From contig NZ_JAYKZY010000002.1 in assembly GCF_035818615.1 (NCBI RefSeq), forward strand, positions 2,172,501 through 2,236,500: a stretch of DNA of 64,000 bases. Direction: 5' to 3'. The position numbers were made by a program, and so were the translations under genes. A model generated the notes under the pieces. That model was not told the DNA's origin and searched no databases. It saw only the letters and a list, made by a program, of their open reading frames with translations. The DNA comes from Sphingobium sp. CR2-8. Its GTDB lineage: Bacteria > Pseudomonadota > Alphaproteobacteria > Sphingomonadales > Sphingomonadaceae. Positions 41,823 through 51,290 of this stretch are shown piece by piece; the stretch's first letter is position 1; every line of letters starts with the position of its first letter.

Positions 41823-44719
41823 GCCTTCAACACCGCGTCGCAACGATCGCACAGCGTGCCGTCTTCCGTCACTTCCGGCAGCTTGCGCCAGCAGCGACCG
41901 CATTTGTGCCAGGCGCTGGGCGTGACGACGATGCCGTCGCCTTCGCCCATGGTCACGCGCGCAACGATCGCCACTTCGGCGAAGTCGACATCACCCACCG
42001 GCAGCAACTCGCCCATGGTGACGTCCGCGTCCAGGCTGGACCGCACGACCTTTTCGCGCCGCAGCGGCTCGATCGCTTCGTTCACCTGCTCGCGCTGGTT
42101 GCGCAGTTCGCTCCATTTGTCGTCCAGATCGCGGTCGATCCACTTATGGTCGATCGCGGGCCATTCCAGGAAATGGACGCTCTCTTCCACATTGGGGAAG
42201 CGGCTCTGCCAGACTTCTTCCGCCGTAAAAGGGATGATCGGCGCGACATAGCGCACCAGCGCGTGGAACAGTGTGTCCAGCAAGGTGCGATAGGCGCGAC
42301 GCTTGGGGTCCGACTTCGCATCGCAATAGAGGCAGTCCTTGCGGATATCGAAGAAGAAGGCGGACAGATCGCTGTTGGCGAAATCGAAGATCGCGCGGGT
42401 GTAGCGGGAAAATTCCAGCCAATTCTCGCTCTTCGCCGCCTTGTCCACCACCCCGCGCAGTTCAGCGTCCAGCGACGCCAGACGGTGGAGCATATAGCGC
42501 TCCAACTCCGGCATTTCGGCATAGGACACCGCTTCACTGTCCTCGTCATAGTCGGCCAGCGCACCCAGCATGTAGCGGAAGGTGTTGCGCAGCTTGCGAT
42601 AGGCGTCGGACGACCCGGCCAGCACTTCCTTGCCGATCCGCACGTCATCGAAATAGTCGGTGCTGGCGACCCAGACGCGCAGGATGTCCGCGCCGCTTTC
42701 GCCCATGATCTTGAGCGGATCGACCACATTGCCGAGGCTCTTGGACATTTTCTTGCCCGTGCCGTCCAGCGCGAAGCCATGGGTCAGCACGGCGTCATAG
42801 GGAGCCCGCCCGCGCGTCCCGCAGCTTTCCAGCAGCGAGGACTGGAACCAGCCGCGATGCTGGTCCGATCCTTCGATATAAAGGTCGGCGCGGGTGCCCT
42901 CGCCATAGCGCCCTTCGACCACGAAGCTGTGGGTCGAACCGCTGTCGAACCAGACGTCCAGAATGTCGTTCACGACTTCATAGTCGGCAAGGTCATAATC
43001 GGGACCAAGCAGCGCCTGATGATCGGCCCCGAACCAGGCGTCCGCGCCCGCGCCCTTGAATGCGGCGATGATGCGGGCGTTGACCGCCGGATCGACCAGA
43101 TACTGACCGCTCTTGCGATGGACGTAGAGCGCAATCGGTACACCCCAGGCGCGCTGGCGGCTGATGACCCAGTCGGGACGCCCTTCGACCATGGATCGGA
43201 TGCGGTTGGTGGAGCGCTCGGGCACCCAGCGGGTGTTCGCGATCGCGTCCAGCGCGATATCGCGCAGGGTCGCGCCGTTGCCCCCCTCACCCGTCACCCC
43301 AGCATAGGCTGGGGTCTCGGGCGTCAGTGTGCCTCCGCCTGAGATCCCAGCTTGCGCTGGGATGACGGACTGGGTCGAGGGCTTGTCCATAGGGATGAAC
43401 CATTGCGGCGTGCAGCGATAGATGATCCGCGCCTTCGACCGCCAGCTATGCGGATAGCTGTGGCGGAAGTCGCTGGCGGAGAGCAGCGCACCAGCCGCGC
43501 GCAGGTCGGTGCAGATGGGGCCGTCCGCACCGTTGAACTTGGTGTTGATGACGCTGCCCTGCCCGGGGAGCCAGTCCCAATCGTCGCGATAGAAGCCCGC
43601 ATCGTTGACCGCGAAGACCGGGTCGATGCCCAGCTTCTTGCAGGCGATGAAATCCTCCTCGCCATGGTCGGGCGCCATATGGACAAGGCCGGTGCCTGCG
43701 TCGGTGGTGACATGATCGGCGGGGAGCAGCGGGCGGGGCTTAGCGAAGAAGCCGCCCAGCGTGTGCATCGGGTGACGAGCGACGGCACCGGCGAGGTCGG
43801 AGCCTTTAAACACCGGCCATTCACTTTCATGGTAAGAAAGAGTGCCGACAACAAGATTGCCGCCTCGCGCCTGGAAGGCAGCGGCAAGATCCTTAGCGAC
43901 AAGATAAGAGCGTGGTGAAACACCGTCCTTCAAGAGGATATACTCAATGCCTTCCCCATAAGCGATCGCCTGGTTTACCGGGATCGTCCAGGGCGTCGTC
44001 GTCCAGATCACCGCATGCGCGCCGACCAGTTCCGGCGCGTTCGGGGCTTCCACGATCTCGAACGCCACGTCGATCTGGGTCGACGTCACGTCCTCATATT
44101 CGACCTCCGCTTCGGCGAGCGCGGTCTTTTCCACCGGCGACCACATCACCGGCTTGGCCCCGCGATACAGCTGGCCACTTTCAGCGAATTTCAGCAGTTC
44201 GCCCACGATCGTCGCTTCGGCGTCGAATTTCATGGTCAGGTACGGATCGGCCCAGTCGCCCATCACGCCCAGACGCTTGAACTGTTCCTTCTGCACGCCC
44301 ACCCATTTGTCGGCATAGGCACGGCACTGGGCACGAAATTCCTGAGCGGGAACCTCGTCCTTGTTCAGCTTCTTCTTGCGATATTCTTCCTCGATCTTCC
44401 ATTCGATCGGCAGGCCGTGGCAGTCCCAGCCCGGCACATAGGGCGCGTCCTTGCCCAACAGGGATTGCGCGCGGACGATGATGTCCTTGAGCACCTTGTT
44501 CATCGCATGGCCCATATGGATGTCGCCATTGGCGTAGGGCGGGCCGTCGTGCAGGATGAAGCGTTCGCGCCCCGCGCGCTTCTCACGCAGCTTGCCGTAG
44601 AGGTCCATCGCCTCCCATTGGGCGGCGATCGCCGGTTCCTTCTGGGCTAGGCCCGCCTTCATCGGGAAGTCGGTCTGCGGCAGGAAAACGGTGGACTTGT
44701 AGTCGGGCTGGTCGGTCAT
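41819..44719 (-). CDS. ileS: Isoleucyl-tRNA synthetase
   Basis: A 966-residue class I synthetase. HIGH-type DGPPYANGDIHMGHAMNK, the editing CP1 domain (WTTTPWTIPVNQAIAYG; DHGEEDF), KMSKSLGN signature and a C-terminal zinc ribbon (CGRCWRKLPEV, CDRC) are intact. The start MTDQPDYKSTVFLPQTDFPM at 44719 excludes an extension through a repeat. Residues about 452-476, between QWFIPMDKP and ATLRDIALDAI, come from an in-frame palindromic repeat not found in ordinary IleS. Overlaps lspA downstream. Confidence 0.96.
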   Translation of the reverse strand: MTDQPDYKSTVFLPQTDFPMKAGLAQKEPAIAAQWEAMDLYGKLREKRAGRERFILHDGPPYANGDIHMGHAMNKVLKDIIVRAQSLLGKDAPYVPGWDCHGLPIEWKIEEEYRKKKLNKDEVPAQEFRAQCRAYADKWVGVQKEQFKRLGVMGDWADPYLTMKFDAEATIVGELLKFAESGQLYRGAKPVMWSPVEKTALAEAEVEYEDVTSTQIDVAFEIVEAPNAPELVGAHAVIWTTTPWTIPVNQAIAYGEGIEYILLKDGVSPRSYLVAKDLAAAFQARGGNLVVGTLSYHESEWPVFKGSDLAGAVARHPMHTLGGFFAKPRPLLPADHVTTDAGTGLVHMAPDHGEEDFIACKKLGIDPVFAVNDAGFYRDDWDWLPGQGSVINTKFNGADGPICTDLRAAGALLSASDFRHSYPHSWRSKARIIYRCTPQWFIPMDKPSTQSVIPAQAGISGGGTLTPETPAYAGVTGEGGNGATLRDIALDAIANTRWVPERSTNRIRSMVEGRPDWVISRQRAWGVPIALYVHRKSGQYLVDPAVNARIIAAFKGAGADAWFGADHQALLGPDYDLADYEVVNDILDVWFDSGSTHSFVVEGRYGEGTRADLYIEGSDQHRGWFQSSLLESCGTRGRAPYDAVLTHGFALDGTGKKMSKSLGNVVDPLKIMGESGADILRVWVASTDYFDDVRIGKEVLAGSSDAYRKLRNTFRYMLGALADYDEDSEAVSYAEMPELERYMLHRLASLDAELRGVVDKAAKSENWLEFSRYTRAIFDFANSDLSAFFFDIRKDCLYCDAKSDPKRRAYRTLLDTLFHALVRYVAPIIPFTAEEVWQSRFPNVEESVHFLEWPAIDHKWIDRDLDDKWSELRNQREQVNEAIEPLRREKVVRSSLDADVTMGELLPVGDVDFAEVAIVARVTMGEGDGIVVTPSAWHKCGRCWRKLPEVTEDGTLCDRCDAVLKA
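43292..43367. repeat. REP4 inverted pair inside ileS
   Basis: GTCACCCCAGCATAGGCTGG and inverse GATCCCAGCTTGCGCTGGGA, the same as the intergenic element at 51164-51281. In ileS it is in frame and encodes VIPAQAGIS and PAYAGVTG segments. Confidence 0.88.
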
Positions 44720-44738
44720 GAGCGCGCTTATATTAGAT

Positions 44739-44830
44739 CCGTTCGGTTCGAGCATCTTCGAGCGAAGCCGAGAAGCGCCGGTCGAGAACGGGGCTTCAAG
44801 ATCAGTTCTCGACAAGCGCGAACCGAACGG
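44739..44830. repeat. REP1 inverted pair
   Basis: CCGTTCGGTTCGAGCATCTT and inverse GACAAGCGCGAACCGAACGG, with an inner hairpin, between ribF and ileS. Confidence 0.85.
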
Positions 44831-44856
44831 ATGTTGGGTCTATCAGGCCCGGTGCC

Positions 44857-45782
44857 TTAAGCGACGTAGGGCGTTCCCGCAAGGATTTGCCGCGCATCGT
44901 CACAGTCCTGCGCGATCCCCGCCATCAGCGCATCCAGCCCGTCATATTTCCGCTCCCCGTGCAGATAGGCGATCAGCTGCACTTCGACCGTCTCCCCATA
45001 CAGGCTTTCGGCGAAATCGAAGAAATGGGGTTCCAGCAATTCCTTGGGCGGATCGAAGCTGGGCCGGATGCCCAGATTGGCTGCGCCGTCCAGAACTCGC
45101 CCATCTGCCAATTGCCCCCGCACCGCATAGATGCCGTAAGCGGGCCGCAGATACGGCCCCATGTCGATATTGGCGGTGGGAAAGCCGATGGTGCGGCCCA
45201 GCTTGTCGCCATGCTGCACAGTCCCCGCAATGGCATAGGGGCGCGTGAGAAGGCGCGCGGCGGTCGCGCAATCCCCGGCCTGCAACGCCGCGCGGATACG
45301 GCTGGAGGAAATCACGCCCTCCCCGTCCGACACTGGCGCGACCGCTTGCGCAGGCAGACCAAGTTCGGCGAAGGTGGCGACAGTACCGCTGCGCGCCCGG
45401 CCGAAGGTGAAGTCTTCCCCGTCACCACGGCGCTGACGCCCAGTTGTTCGGTGAGCAGGCGGACATAGGCGGCAGGATCGAGCGCCGCCAGCGCGGTGGT
45501 GAAATCGAACACCAGCATCGCGTCCGCCCCGGCGCACGCGAACAACGCGGCCCGCTGGTCCAGCGTGGTCAGGCGAAAGCTGGGCGTGTCCGGCCGGAAC
45601 AGCCGCATGGGATGCGGATCGAAGGTGGCGACGATCGCGGGACGCCCTTCGGCGCGGGCGCGCGCGATCGCATGGCCGACCACCGCCTGATGGCCCGCGT
45701 GAAATCCGTCGAAATTGCCGAGCGCCATGACGCTCCCGCGCAGATGCGCAGGGATCGGGGCGCTGCTGCTAAGCCGCTCCAT
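44857..45782 (-). pseudogene. ribF: Bifunctional riboflavin kinase / FAD synthetase, frameshifted
   Basis: The N-terminal FAD-synthetase part (VMALGNFDGFHAGHQAVVGH; ATFDPHPMRLF) starts at ATG 45782. The frame shifts within VVTG-EDFTFGRARSGT at a G run (top-strand C run 45417-45420): one more G joins the halves perfectly. The C-terminal part has SSSRIRAALQAGD and the flavokinase motif GRTIGFPTANIDM. RibF is normally the only FAD-making enzyme, so a true loss would be lethal unless another copy exists; a sequencing error is the simplest reading. Confidence 0.88.
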
Positions 45783-45847
45783 GGCGCGGCCTATAGGGGC
45801 GCGGCAGGGGCGTGGCAATGCGGCGTAAAAAGCACGAAGAGGAAGCG

Positions 45848-46507
45848 CTAAGCGAGCAGCCGCCCTACTGCTTTAGGCAGTTCAGGAAGCTGGTTCTCTG
45901 CATTATCCTTTACCGCGACGACTGTTCGATAAAAATGATTTCGTTCAGCATATCGCCTAACCAATTGATCCCGTCGTAACCTTATTTCAGTAGGATTAGG
46001 ATGATTGAGCTCCCAAATTTCGAAGGCAGCCTCGTCACCTGGCAACACCCCGTCGCTTTTAAACAATAAGTCTAAGTTCCAGCGCGCTAAATCACCGATA
46101 ATAGCTTCATCAAAAAATGCATCACCATTCATGACTTCTTTGTCTACGATCGTAATTAGATAACGATCAACAAATGGCGCCATTTGCGAATACATTGACG
46201 CACCGCCAACCAAAAATGCATCCTTATTAATCATCGATGCGTCGAAAATCGCCTCTTCAACGCTTGCAGCCCATTGGCAAGTTTCAGAAGTCGGCACCAA
46301 CGTTGAATTATGCGACACAATGATGCTGTGTCGCTTCGGAAGAGGTTTCCCGATCGAATCAAACGTCTTCCGACCCATAATAACCACGTTACCAAGCGTG
46401 GTTTCACGAAAGAACTTTAAGTCCGATTTGACATGCCAAGGTAGGGCGTTGCCACAACCAATCACGCCCTGTTCGTTCAAAGCTACGATAGACGTCAAAT
46501 TTCTCAT
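45848..46507 (-). CDS. folA: Dihydrofolate reductase with C-terminal extension, AT-rich
   Basis: A 219-residue DHFR reducing dihydrofolate with NADPH. MRNLTSIVALNEQGVIGCGN, ALPWHVKSDLKFFRETTLG (catalytic Asp 29), VVIMGRKTFDSIGKPLPKR and FLVGGASMYSQMAPFVDRYL are all in place. Chromosomal DHFRs are usually 160-175 residues; about 50 extra residues follow. Base composition is clearly AT-richer than every neighbour, and its codons differ, so it was probably acquired. It could confer altered trimethoprim sensitivity; that is inference. A DnaA-box-like TGTGGATAA lies upstream at 46624. Confidence 0.85.
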   Translation of the reverse strand: MRNLTSIVALNEQGVIGCGNALPWHVKSDLKFFRETTLGNVVIMGRKTFDSIGKPLPKRHSIIVSHNSTLVPTSETCQWAASVEEAIFDASMINKDAFLVGGASMYSQMAPFVDRYLITIVDKEVMNGDAFFDEAIIGDLARWNLDLLFKSDGVLPGDEAAFEIWELNHPNPTEIRLRRDQLVRRYAERNHFYRTVVAVKDNAENQLPELPKAVGRLLA

Positions 46508-46642
46508 ACCGTGTAGCTGACCCTTGAAAACGACGGTGGAATTTTGCGTTGACAGAATAATGTCAGCAAATCGCTTACGCCACAAATCAAAGGTTGAATG
46601 ACAATCAGAAATCTGTGGGCGAATGTGGATAACTTCACGTCG

Positions 46643-47713
46643 CTAAAATCTAAGCCGCGTCACATGCCCCATCTTGCGGCCGGGACGCGCTTCGTGCTTG
46701 CCGTAGAGATGCAAATGATTGGCCGGATCGGACAGGATCGCCAGCCAGTCATGCGCGTCGTCGCCGATCAGGTTGCGCATCTCCAACCCGCGCGCGGCGA
46801 GCGCCGTGTCGCCCAGGGGCAGGCCGCAGATCGCGCGGACATGGTTCTCGAACTGGCTCGTCACCGCGCCCTCGATGGTCCAGTGCCCGCTATTATGGAC
46901 GCGCGGCGCCATTTCGTTGAAGACCGGGCCGTCGGCGCTGGCGAAAAATTCGCAGGTCAGGACGCCGACATAGTCCAACGCGTCGGCGATCCGCTGCGCC
47001 ATGGCGCGCGCCTGCCCGACCTGCCCTTCGATCGCCGCGCCCGCCGGCAAGGTCGAGGTCGCCAATATCCCGTCGACATGCACATTCGCCGCCGAATCCC
47101 AGAAGCGCACTTCCCCATCCGCGCCGCGCACCAGGATCACCGAAAATTCCTGATCGAAGGTCACGAACCCCTCCAGGATCGCGCTTTGACGGCCGATGGT
47201 ATTCCACGCGCCAACGGCATCGCCCGGCTCCGACAAGCGCGCCTGCCCCTTGCCGTCATAACCCATGCGGTTGGTCTTGAGGATCGCGCGGCTGCCGATC
47301 TGCTCGATCGCGCTTTCCAGATCGTCTAGGCTCTCGACCGGTGCGAAGGGCGCGGTCAGCCCGCCCAGGTCGCTGACGAAGCGCTTTTCAGCCAGTCGGT
47401 CCTGCGCCACGCGCAGCGCCTGCGCACCGGGCCGGACGAGGCCGTGGGCGGCCAGCACGTCGACTGCGGCCGGATCGATATTCTCGAACTCGTAGGTGAC
47501 GACGTCCACACCATCCGCGAAGGCGGCCAGCGCTTGCGCGTCTTCATAGGCGCCCTGCGTCCAGCGCGGCGACACGTCGGCGGCCGGGCCGCTGTCCTCC
47601 GGCGCGTAGATGCAGGTGCGATAGCCAAGCTGCGCGGCGGCGGTGGCGATCATCCGACCAAGCTGGCCGCCGCCTAAAATGCCGATGGTGGCGCCGGGCG
47701 CGATCGTCGTCAT
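46643..47713 (-). CDS. purK: 5-(carboxyamino)imidazole ribonucleotide synthase
   Basis: A 356-residue ATP-grasp enzyme of purine synthesis converting AIR and bicarbonate to N5-CAIR. IGILGGGQLGRMIATAAAQL start, VVTYEFENI, LKTNRMGYDGKGQARL (ATP-grasp loop), and FNEMAPRVHNSGHWTIEGA (metal-binding and signature) are intact. Eleven bases separate it from purE upstream, the expected pair. Confidence 0.96.
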   Translation of the reverse strand: MTTIAPGATIGILGGGQLGRMIATAAAQLGYRTCIYAPEDSGPAADVSPRWTQGAYEDAQALAAFADGVDVVTYEFENIDPAAVDVLAAHGLVRPGAQALRVAQDRLAEKRFVSDLGGLTAPFAPVESLDDLESAIEQIGSRAILKTNRMGYDGKGQARLSEPGDAVGAWNTIGRQSAILEGFVTFDQEFSVILVRGADGEVRFWDSAANVHVDGILATSTLPAGAAIEGQVGQARAMAQRIADALDYVGVLTCEFFASADGPVFNEMAPRVHNSGHWTIEGAVTSQFENHVRAICGLPLGDTALAARGLEMRNLIGDDAHDWLAILSDPANHLHLYGKHEARPGRKMGHVTRLRF

Positions 47714-47723
47714 GGGCTGGCCC

Positions 47724-48212
47724 TCAATCCTCGACGGTTTCGGCGACGGCATCGGTCTGCCGCGCGCGCCACGCGTCCAGCCGTCCGGCCAGCGCGGGAT
47801 CGTGTGTCGCCAGGATCGCGGCAGCGAGCAGGCCCGCATTGATCGCGCCGGGCTTGCCGATCGCCAGCGTGGCAACGGGGATGCCGCCCGGCATCTGGAC
47901 GATGGAGAGCAGCGAATCCATTCCTTTGAGCGCCTTCGATTCCACCGGCACGCCCAGCACCGGCAAGCGCGTCATCGACGCGGTCATGCCCGGCAGATGC
48001 GCCGCGCCGCCCGCGCCCGCGATGATGACCTTCAGGCCGCGATCCACCGCGCCGGTCGCGTAATCATAGAGTCGCTGCGGGGTGCGGTGGGCCGACACCA
48101 CCTTGCATTCATGGGGCACGCCCAGCGCGTCGAGCGTTTCGGCGGCATGGCGCATCGTGTCCCAATCGGACCGCGACCCCATGATGATGCCGACCGTCAC
48201 TGTCCCGCTCAT
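47724..48212 (-). CDS. purE: N5-carboxyaminoimidazole ribonucleotide mutase
   Basis: A 162-residue class I Pur[36 protein letters not shown] (catalytic His) and [20 protein letters not shown] are the active-site loops; [20 protein letters not shown] ends the fold. It converts N5-CAIR to CAIR, next after PurK. The ATG at 48212 is preceded by AGGGGAAGC. Confidence 0.96.
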   Translation of the reverse strand: MSGTVTVGIIMGSRSDWDTMRHAAETLDALGVPHECKVVSAHRTPQRLYDYATGAVDRGLKVIIAGAGGAAHLPGMTASMTRLPVLGVPVESKALKGMDSLLSIVQMPGGIPVATLAIGKPGAINAGLLAAAILATHDPALAGRLDAWRARQTDAVAETVED

Positions 48213-48320
48213 ATGCAGCTTCCCCTGAACCCGCGGCCTTTGACGCCGCCCGGAAAGCAAAGCCCCTTAGCGGCCGGGCCGCCAGGGAGCAATGTCGCAA
48301 TGCGTATAAATATACACACT

Positions 48321-48398
48321 CCGTTCGGTTCGAGCTTGTCGAGAACCGTTCTCGACGACGCGTCTCGACTTCGCTCGAAGCTGCTCGAACCGAACGGA
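48321..48398. repeat. REP1 inverted pair
   Basis: CCGTTCGGTTCGAGCTTGTC and inverse GAAGCTGCTCGAACCGAACG with an inner TCGAC-rich spacer, between purE and gpmA. Confidence 0.88.
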
Positions 48399-48408
48399 AT
48401 TACCAGTC

Positions 48409-49095
48409 TTACCGTTCCGACAGATAATAGCGATCGATGGCGCTCAGATCGTCGGCCAGTTCATAGACGATCGGCTGGCCGGTCGGGATTTCCAGATGCG
48501 TGATTTCATCGTCGGGGATGTTGGACAGATGCTTCACCAGCGCGCGCAGCGAATTGCCATGCGCGGAAATCAGCACGCGCTTGCCCGCTTTCAGGTCGGG
48601 CGCGATCGTCGCTTCCCAATAGGGAAGCACACGGGCGATCGTGTCCTTCAGGCTCTCGGTCGAAGGGATGGCGATGCCGTCATAGCGGCGGTCCTTCGAC
48701 AGGTCGAACTCGCTGCCCGCTTCCAGCACCGGCGGCGGAATGTCGAAGCTGCGGCGCCAGATCTTGACCTGATCGTCGCCATGCTTGGCCGCCGTCTCCG
48801 CCTTGTTGAGGCCGGTCAGGCCGCCATAATGGCGTTCGTTCAGACGCCAGTCCTTTTCGACCGGCAGCCAAAGCCGCCCCATTTCCTCCAGCGCCAGGTT
48901 CAGCGTCTTGATCGCGCGGCTCTGGAAACTGGTATAGCATTGGTCGAAATCCAGGCCCTTTTCGGCCATCAGCCGACCGGCGGCGCGCGCTTCCTCGACG
49001 CCCTTCTCCGTTACGTCGACGTCCCACCAGCCGGTGAAGCGGTTTTCGAGATTCCACGACGACTGGCCATGGCGGATAAGGACGAGAGTGGGCAT
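48409..49095 (-). CDS. gpmA: 2,3-bisphosphoglycerate-dependent phosphoglycerate mutase
   Basis: A 228-residue glycolytic mutase. [20 protein letters not shown] (phosphohistidine), [15 protein letters not shown] and [17 protein letters not shown] (second His) are the dPGM motifs. The ATG at 49095 follows CAGGAGACGC. Cytosolic, converting 3- to 2-phosphoglycerate. Confidence 0.95.
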   Translation of the reverse strand: MPTLVLIRHGQSSWNLENRFTGWWDVDVTEKGVEEARAAGRLMAEKGLDFDQCYTSFQSRAIKTLNLALEEMGRLWLPVEKDWRLNERHYGGLTGLNKAETAAKHGDDQVKIWRRSFDIPPPVLEAGSEFDLSKDRRYDGIAIPSTESLKDTIARVLPYWEATIAPDLKAGKRVLISAHGNSLRALVKHLSNIPDDEITHLEIPTGQPIVYELADDLSAIDRYYLSER

Positions 49096-49248
49096 TGGGC
49101 GCGTCTCCTGCACGATAACGGCGAATGATGCCCTCCCATAACGCGCTAAATTCCGGGCGCAAGCTTGTCCCGACGGGCCGCCCCACCACATTGCAGTCGC
49201 AGAAACGATGGGCTAGCCCTAGGCGCCTCAACCGGAAGGACATTGCAC

Positions 49249-51132
49249 TTGGCATTTGTGAAGGGCGCGTGGCGCATATTGGTCGCGATCAAGGACGGCC
49301 TCGTTCTCCTCTTCCTGCTGCTCTTCTTCGGCGCGCTCTATGCCGCGCTGTCCTTCTCCCCCAAGCCCGGGAAAACCGTGTCGTCGGGCGCGCTGCTGCT
49401 CGACCTGGACGGCAGCATCGTGGAACAGCCCGCCGACGTGGGCGCGATGGCGCTGCTGTCGGGCTCCGGCCCGGACAACAAGGAATATCGCCTGTCCGAC
49501 ATCGTCGCCGCGCTGGATGCGGCCAAGAGCGACGACAAGGTGAAGGCCGTGGTCCTGAACCTCGACGGGTTTCTGGGCGGCGGCCAGGTCGCCATGGCCC
49601 GCGTCGGCAAGGCGCTGGACGCGGTGCGCGCCGCGAAGAAGCCGGTGCTGGCCTACGCCACCCTCTACAGCGACGACGGCTATCAGATCGCCGCCCATGC
49701 CAGCGAAGTGTGGAGCGACCCGCTGGGCGGCGTCGCGATCATGGGCCGGGGCGGCTCCAACCTCTATTATAAGGGGCTGATCGACAAGCTGGGGGTCAAC
49801 ACCCATGTCTATCGTGTCGGCACCTATAAGAGCTTCGTCGAACCCTTCACCCGCGCCGAACAGTCACCGGAAGCCAAACAGGCCAACCAGGCGCTGGCTG
49901 GCGCGCTCTGGCAAAGCTGGCAGGACGATGTGACGAAGGCCCGGCCCAAGGCGAAGATCGCAGCCTATGCCAATGATCCCGTCGCCGCCGCGCAGGCGGC
50001 GGGCGGCGACATGGGCAAGGCGGCGCTGACGGCGGGCCTGGTCGACAGGCTGGGCGACGAGGCCGCCTTTGGCGCGCGCGTGGCGAAGATCGCTGGCGAA
50101 GCGTCGGGCGACAAGGCGGGGAGTTTCGCCACGATCGACCTGCCCACCTATGTCAAAGCGCGCAAGCCCGCCAATGACGGCCAGATCGGCGTGCTGACGA
50201 TCGCGGGCGACATCGTCGATGGCGAAGCCGGTCCCGGCACGGCGGCAGGCGACACGATTTCCGACCTGCTGCTGACCGCGCTGGATGAAAAGGATTTGAA
50301 GGCGTTGGTCGTGCGCGTCGATTTGCCCGGCGGCTCCGTCATGGCGTCGGAAAAGATTCGCGGCGCCATCCTGCAAGCCAAGTCCGCTGGTCTGCCGGTG
50401 GTCGTGTCCATGGGCAATGTCGCGGCCAGCGGCGGCTATTGGGTATCGACGCCCGCCGACGTCATCTTTGCCGAACCGGACACCATCACCGGGTCGATCG
50501 GCGTCTTCGGTATCATCCCCAGCTTCGAAGGGACGCTGGCGAAGATGGGCATCACCACCGACGGCGTACGCACCACGCCGCTGTCGGGGCAGCCCGACAT
50601 AACCGGCGGCACCACGCCGGAATTCGACCAGATCATGCAATTGGGGGTCGAGGATATCTATCGCCGCTTCGTCGGCCTCGTCGCCCAATCCCGGAAGAAA
50701 TCGCCGGAAGCGATCGACGCCATCGCACAGGGCCGCGTCTGGGACGGCGGCACCGCGCGTCAACTGGGCCTGGTCGACCGTTTCGGCGGGCTGGAGGACG
50801 CCATTGCGGAAGCGGCCAAGCGCGCGAAACTCGATCCTGCCAAGGCGAAGGCCTATAGGATCGAGAAGCAGCCCGACACATTCGCCCAGTTCGTGCAGTC
50901 GATCGCCGATCGCGAACAGGATGGCGCGACCGCCCCGCGCGACATGCTGGCGCGCCAAGCCTGGTTGCAGCGCGGCTGGGCGATGCAGGCGGTATCGGAC
51001 GTGAAAGCCTTGGTCATGGGTGCGGGCGTGCGCGCCGACTGCCTGGAATGTCGCGGCTATGGCGCGCCGAAATCGCGCAATGCGGCGGAGGAGCGCGGCA
51101 TGCTGGCGACGTTGGCGGGGTGGCTGCGGTAG
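49249..51132 (+). CDS. sppA: Signal peptide peptidase SppA (67K type)
   Basis: A 627-residue membrane serine protease. One N-terminal helix (LVLLFLLLFFGALYAALSF), then two S49 domains. The catalytic Lys lies in GTYKSFVEPFTRAEQSPEAK of the first half and the Ser in NVAASGGYWVSTPADVIFAE of the second, as in E. coli SppA. I use TTG 49249 because GGAAGGA stands before it; the frame open to 49165 is unlikely. It degrades cleaved signal peptides. Divergent from gpmA. Confidence 0.92.
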   Translation: MAFVKGAWRILVAIKDGLVLLFLLLFFGALYAALSFSPKPGKTVSSGALLLDLDGSIVEQPADVGAMALLSGSGPDNKEYRLSDIVAALDAAKSDDKVKAVVLNLDGFLGGGQVAMARVGKALDAVRAAKKPVLAYATLYSDDGYQIAAHASEVWSDPLGGVAIMGRGGSNLYYKGLIDKLGVNTHVYRVGTYKSFVEPFTRAEQSPEAKQANQALAGALWQSWQDDVTKARPKAKIAAYANDPVAAAQAAGGDMGKAALTAGLVDRLGDEAAFGARVAKIAGEASGDKAGSFATIDLPTYVKARKPANDGQIGVLTIAGDIVDGEAGPGTAAGDTISDLLLTALDEKDLKALVVRVDLPGGSVMASEKIRGAILQAKSAGLPVVVSMGNVAASGGYWVSTPADVIFAEPDTITGSIGVFGIIPSFEGTLAKMGITTDGVRTTPLSGQPDITGGTTPEFDQIMQLGVEDIYRRFVGLVAQSRKKSPEAIDAIAQGRVWDGGTARQLGLVDRFGGLEDAIAEAAKRAKLDPAKAKAYRIEKQPDTFAQFVQSIADREQDGATAPRDMLARQAWLQRGWAMQAVSDVKALVMGAGVRADCLECRGYGAPKSRNAAEERGMLATLAGWLR

Positions 51133-51163
51133 GGACTCTATTGGTGGCCTTGCCTTATCATCG

Positions 51164-51281
51164 TCACCCCAGCATAGGCTGGGGTCTCAGGCGATGGCGG
51201 AATGAAATTCGAACTTGATACGACCAAGTTCAACTGCGCCGTGCCCCCGCCTGAGATGCCAGCCTTAGCTGGCATGACGTG
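51164..51281. repeat. REP4 inverted pair with unique centre
   Basis: CGTCACCCCAGCATAGGCTG at 51164 and inverse GCCAGCCTTAGCTGGCATGA at about 51259-51278 surround some 60 bases of unique sequence, between convergent genes. The same family is inside ileS. Confidence 0.85.
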
Positions 51282-51290
51282 TATCTTACA

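Noticed and set aside
44857..45782. Programmed frameshifting in ribF
   Set aside because: No slippery heptamer with a clear downstream structure was evident, and the same one-G defect occurs in two other genes; a sequencing error is simpler.
46624..46632. Replication origin suggested by a perfect DnaA box
   Set aside because: A single box without a cluster, AT-rich unwinding region plus dnaA/dnaN/parAB neighbours; probably chance in AT-rich foreign DNA.
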